Source of the DNA: Methanosaeta sp. UBA80
Lineage (GTDB): Archaea; Halobacteriota; Methanosarcinia; Methanotrichales; Methanotrichaceae
Reading direction: 5' to 3'
DNA length: 6,446 bases
Assembly: GCA_002505805.1 (NCBI GenBank)
Contig: DAWB01000125.1
Coordinates: 3,315 to 9,760 of the forward strand
In this document: positions 4,631-6,446 of the stretch, in pieces
How positions within the stretch are numbered: position 1 is the first letter of the stretch
How the letters are laid out: each line of letters starts with the position of its first letter
The notes under the pieces: generated by a model
Database searches by the model: none
Told to the model about the DNA's origin: nothing
Seen by the model: the letters and a program-made list of their open reading frames with translations, nothing else
Translations under genes and position numbers: made by a program

Positions 4631-6446
4631 TCAGGACATCTCTTCTTTGATCTTCGATCCCCCCGGAGGCAGGAACTGCACTATCTGATCCACCGAGGCC
4701 ACCGACTTTAGAAATGCCCTATCCTCCACCTTATCCGAGAACTGCCTGTAGATCCTCTTGGCCAGGTCGTCGGCATTGAACTCGCCGGGTTCTATCTCCA
4801 GCACTGGATCGGCCTTGGGCTTGACCGCAGAAACCGGTCCGCCTATCAAAATGCCTTCCGATATGCCCACAGCCAGTCCCAGTGGTGTGTCCTTGAAGTA
4901 AGTCCTCTCCCCGCGAATGACGAAAGCGCCCTTCTTTAAAAACTGACCCGGCTCGGCTGTCTTGCTCACCTGATCCCCTTTTACCATATAGCAGTCCGCC
5001 GCGGCCAGCCCAGCCTTCCAGGAAGACGAATAGCTCACCGCAAAAGCCGCCGCCTCCTGAATGGTGCTCTCAGGAATTGCCTCTCCCTCGGTCTTGATAA
5101 CCGTCAGCGGCGCTCCGGGAGCATCGGTGTGCAGAGCCAGGTCCCGCCGCTCCAGATACTTGGTATAGATCTCCTCGTTGCTCTCTGCGTCCCTGCCCCC
5201 CAGCACCAGAAATCCTTCTGAGGAGAAGAACCAGCGAAACCTCTCATACCACTTGGGCTTTCTCCGCCGGTGCACCGCCGCAGGCTGAGCCTTGCGGCGA
5301 GTGGCTCCTCCCGCCCTGAGCTGCTCGGTTATGGCCATGGCCTCCCGGGCTCCTGCCGCCTTCCGGGATAGCTCTTTGGCTCGCTCATAGTATTTCTGAG
5401 CATTCTGGGCCACAGTGAGTGCGGCATCCAGCTCCAGGTCGGTCTCCTCCAGAGTGACCCTCATCTTGCCCTGGCCGTCCAGGCTGAGGATAAACCTGGC
5501 CTGGGGCAGGTCGCTGCTGCTGATCCTCTCCCAGATCTGGTTGTAGGAGAAGCCCTTCTCCCGGGCCCTGGCCACCACCTGGAGGATGCCGTCAACACTG
5601 CTGTAGATCTGATAGATGTGCTCGCCCTTGGCCACCAATTCCCTCTCCTTGGCCTCGAAATCCGCCACCGCCGCCCTCTGTAGCTCTATTCTTTTCTCCA
5701 AAGGATCCTTCTTCTCTTCTTTTGGCTCGGCTTCTACAAAGAAGGCATCCATAGCCTCGCTCAATGTGGGATAGCGTCGCATTTCCAGGCCGTGATAGAT
5801 CTTGAGAGGACGGGGAAGGACGTCCACCGGCTCACCGTTTTCCAGGACTATATGAGGATCAAGGGTCTGATTTGAGAAGACCTCTTGCAGGGCCTGGTGC
5901 ACCTTTTGCCGCTCAGTTTCGTCCAGATCTGCTGCCGGTTTGCTCTTTTCCACACCCGCCAGCAGGCATACCTCCTCGGCATAGGTTCCGCTCATATTCA
6001 GTCCCCGCACCAGGGATCGCACCAGATCCTGGCCGGCAGCAGAAAGCCAGTTGGATAGGTCAGGAAGAGATATGCTCTGTGGATCAAGTTGGCCGGGATG
6101 GTAGAGGTACTTCTCCCCGGCGACCATCTTGCTGCCCCTGTAGACCGTCTTCTTGAGAAGGGAGAGGATGGTACGGCTCTCATCCAGGAGAAGCATGCTG
6201 CCTTTGGGAAATAGCTCCACCACCAGAATGTGGCGAGAGCCGCTTCTCTCTACCACTATCTCCATGACCCTATCAAAATCATGCTGCTGGATCTGCACGA
6301 TCCTGCCGCCGCTGAGACGGCTTCTGAGCATTGTGGGAAACTGGGGAGGCGTCTTGGAGGCGGGACGATCTGTCCGGGTGATATTCACCCTCCTGCCGGC
6401 CACCAGCAGAAGATCCAGGCGGCCCTCGGCTGGGGAGGCCACCGAG
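4631..6446 (-). CDS. rqcH: Archaeal RqcH / NEMF ribosome-quality-control protein, 5' end missing
   Basis: The frame stays open to the right edge, so the N-terminus (about 40-60 residues by comparison with the family) is outside the window. The GTG at 6442 is internal. Numbering from it, residues 1-235 are the NFACT-N (FbpA-like) domain: GRRVNIT, KTPPQFPTMLRSRLSGGRI, and HDFDR (54-58) with the Asp-Arg pair that contacts tRNA in bacterial RqcH and yeast Rqc2. Residues about 140-165 resemble a helix-hairpin-helix. Residues 245-375 are a charged coiled coil. Residues 395-540 are NFACT-R/DUF814 (KPKWYERFRWFFSSEGFLVL, GGRDAESNE, LHTDAPGAP, QVSKTAEPGQFLKKG). The family binds large subunits carrying stalled peptidyl-tRNA and, in bacteria, recruits tRNA-Ala to add Ala tails. 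An archaeal homologue should do likewise in the cytoplasm. All visible key motifs are intact. Older annotations call it fibronectin-binding protein. Confidence 0.95.
   Translation of the reverse strand, partial: SVASPAEGRLDLLLVAGRRVNITRTDRPASKTPPQFPTMLRSRLSGGRIVQIQQHDFDRVMEIVVERSGSRHILVVELFPKGSMLLLDESRTILSLLKKTVYRGSKMVAGEKYLYHPGQLDPQSISLPDLSNWLSAAGQDLVRSLVRGLNMSGTYAEEVCLLAGVEKSKPAADLDETERQKVHQALQEVFSNQTLDPHIVLENGEPVDVLPRPLKIYHGLEMRRYPTLSEAMDAFFVEAEPKEEKKDPLEKRIELQRAAVADFEAKERELVAKGEHIYQIYSSVDGILQVVARAREKGFSYNQIWERISSSDLPQARFILSLDGQGKMRVTLEETDLELDAALTVAQNAQKYYERAKELSRKAAGAREAMAITEQLRAGGATRRKAQPAAVHRRRKPKWYERFRWFFSSEGFLVLGGRDAESNEEIYTKYLERRDLALHTDAPGAPLTVIKTEGEAIPESTIQEAAAFAVSYSSSWKAGLAAADCYMVKGDQVSKTAEPGQFLKKGAFVIRGERTYFKDTPLGLAVGISEGILIGGPVSAVKPKADPVLEIEPGEFNADDLAKRIYRQFSDKVEDRAFLKSVASVDQIVQFLPPGGSKIKEEMS

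Noticed and set aside
6442..6446. GTG at 6442 as the true start of rqcH
   Set aside because: The frame is open to the window edge, and starting here would remove the first part of the conserved NFACT-N domain, so the gene is cut by the window edge.
1..6446. CRISPR array or tRNA gene
   Set aside because: No evenly spaced short repeats with unique spacers were seen, and no segment had both a T-arm (GTTCRA type) and a matching acceptor stem.

Overview
The window looks archaeal, most likely from a Methanosarcinia-type methanogen near Methanothrix (Methanosaeta). The lineage is an inference. It rests on a C-terminal PGF-CTERM surface-sorting signal, an archaeal-type RqcH/NEMF ribosome-quality-control protein, a long acylphosphatase with a coiled-coil tail, TATA-like boxes at archaeal distances from starts, and two VapBC-type toxin-antitoxin modules. 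No rRNA, tRNA, CRISPR array, transposase or integrase was recognised.

Layout. Positions 1-411 (minus) hold a toxin-antitoxin pair: a DUF2281-type antitoxin and a PIN-domain toxin cut by the left edge. After a 316-base gap, 728-1397 (plus) holds a second, unrelated pair: an AbrB-type antitoxin and a PIN toxin read from a TTG start inside the antitoxin gene. A 356-base gap (to the preferred start) precedes an unrecognised, helix-rich protein at 1754-2638 (plus). A 510-base gene-free stretch follows. Next come an acylphosphatase with a C-terminal coiled coil (3149-3682, minus), a 364-base gap, a small alanine-rich secreted protein with a PGF-CTERM tail (4047-4451, minus), and the RqcH gene (4631 to the right edge, minus, 5' end missing).

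The most striking feature is non-coding. All four large gaps between 412 and 4046 contain a very GC-rich block, much richer than the flanking genes, and the blocks share ordered sequence motifs in the same orientation. I read them as copies of one dispersed intergenic repeat. The two best-matching copies flank the acylphosphatase gene as direct repeats, with 28 of 29 bases identical in the best core. The result is an alternation of repeat, gene unit, repeat, gene unit across about 3.6 kb, involving accessory genes (toxin-antitoxin, unknown, acylphosphatase).

The genes do not form one pathway. The left part is accessory and stability-type content, while RqcH on the right is conserved housekeeping (rescue of stalled 60S/50S peptidyl-tRNA complexes). 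Apart from the two overlapping toxin-antitoxin pairs, each gene seems to have its own promoter region.
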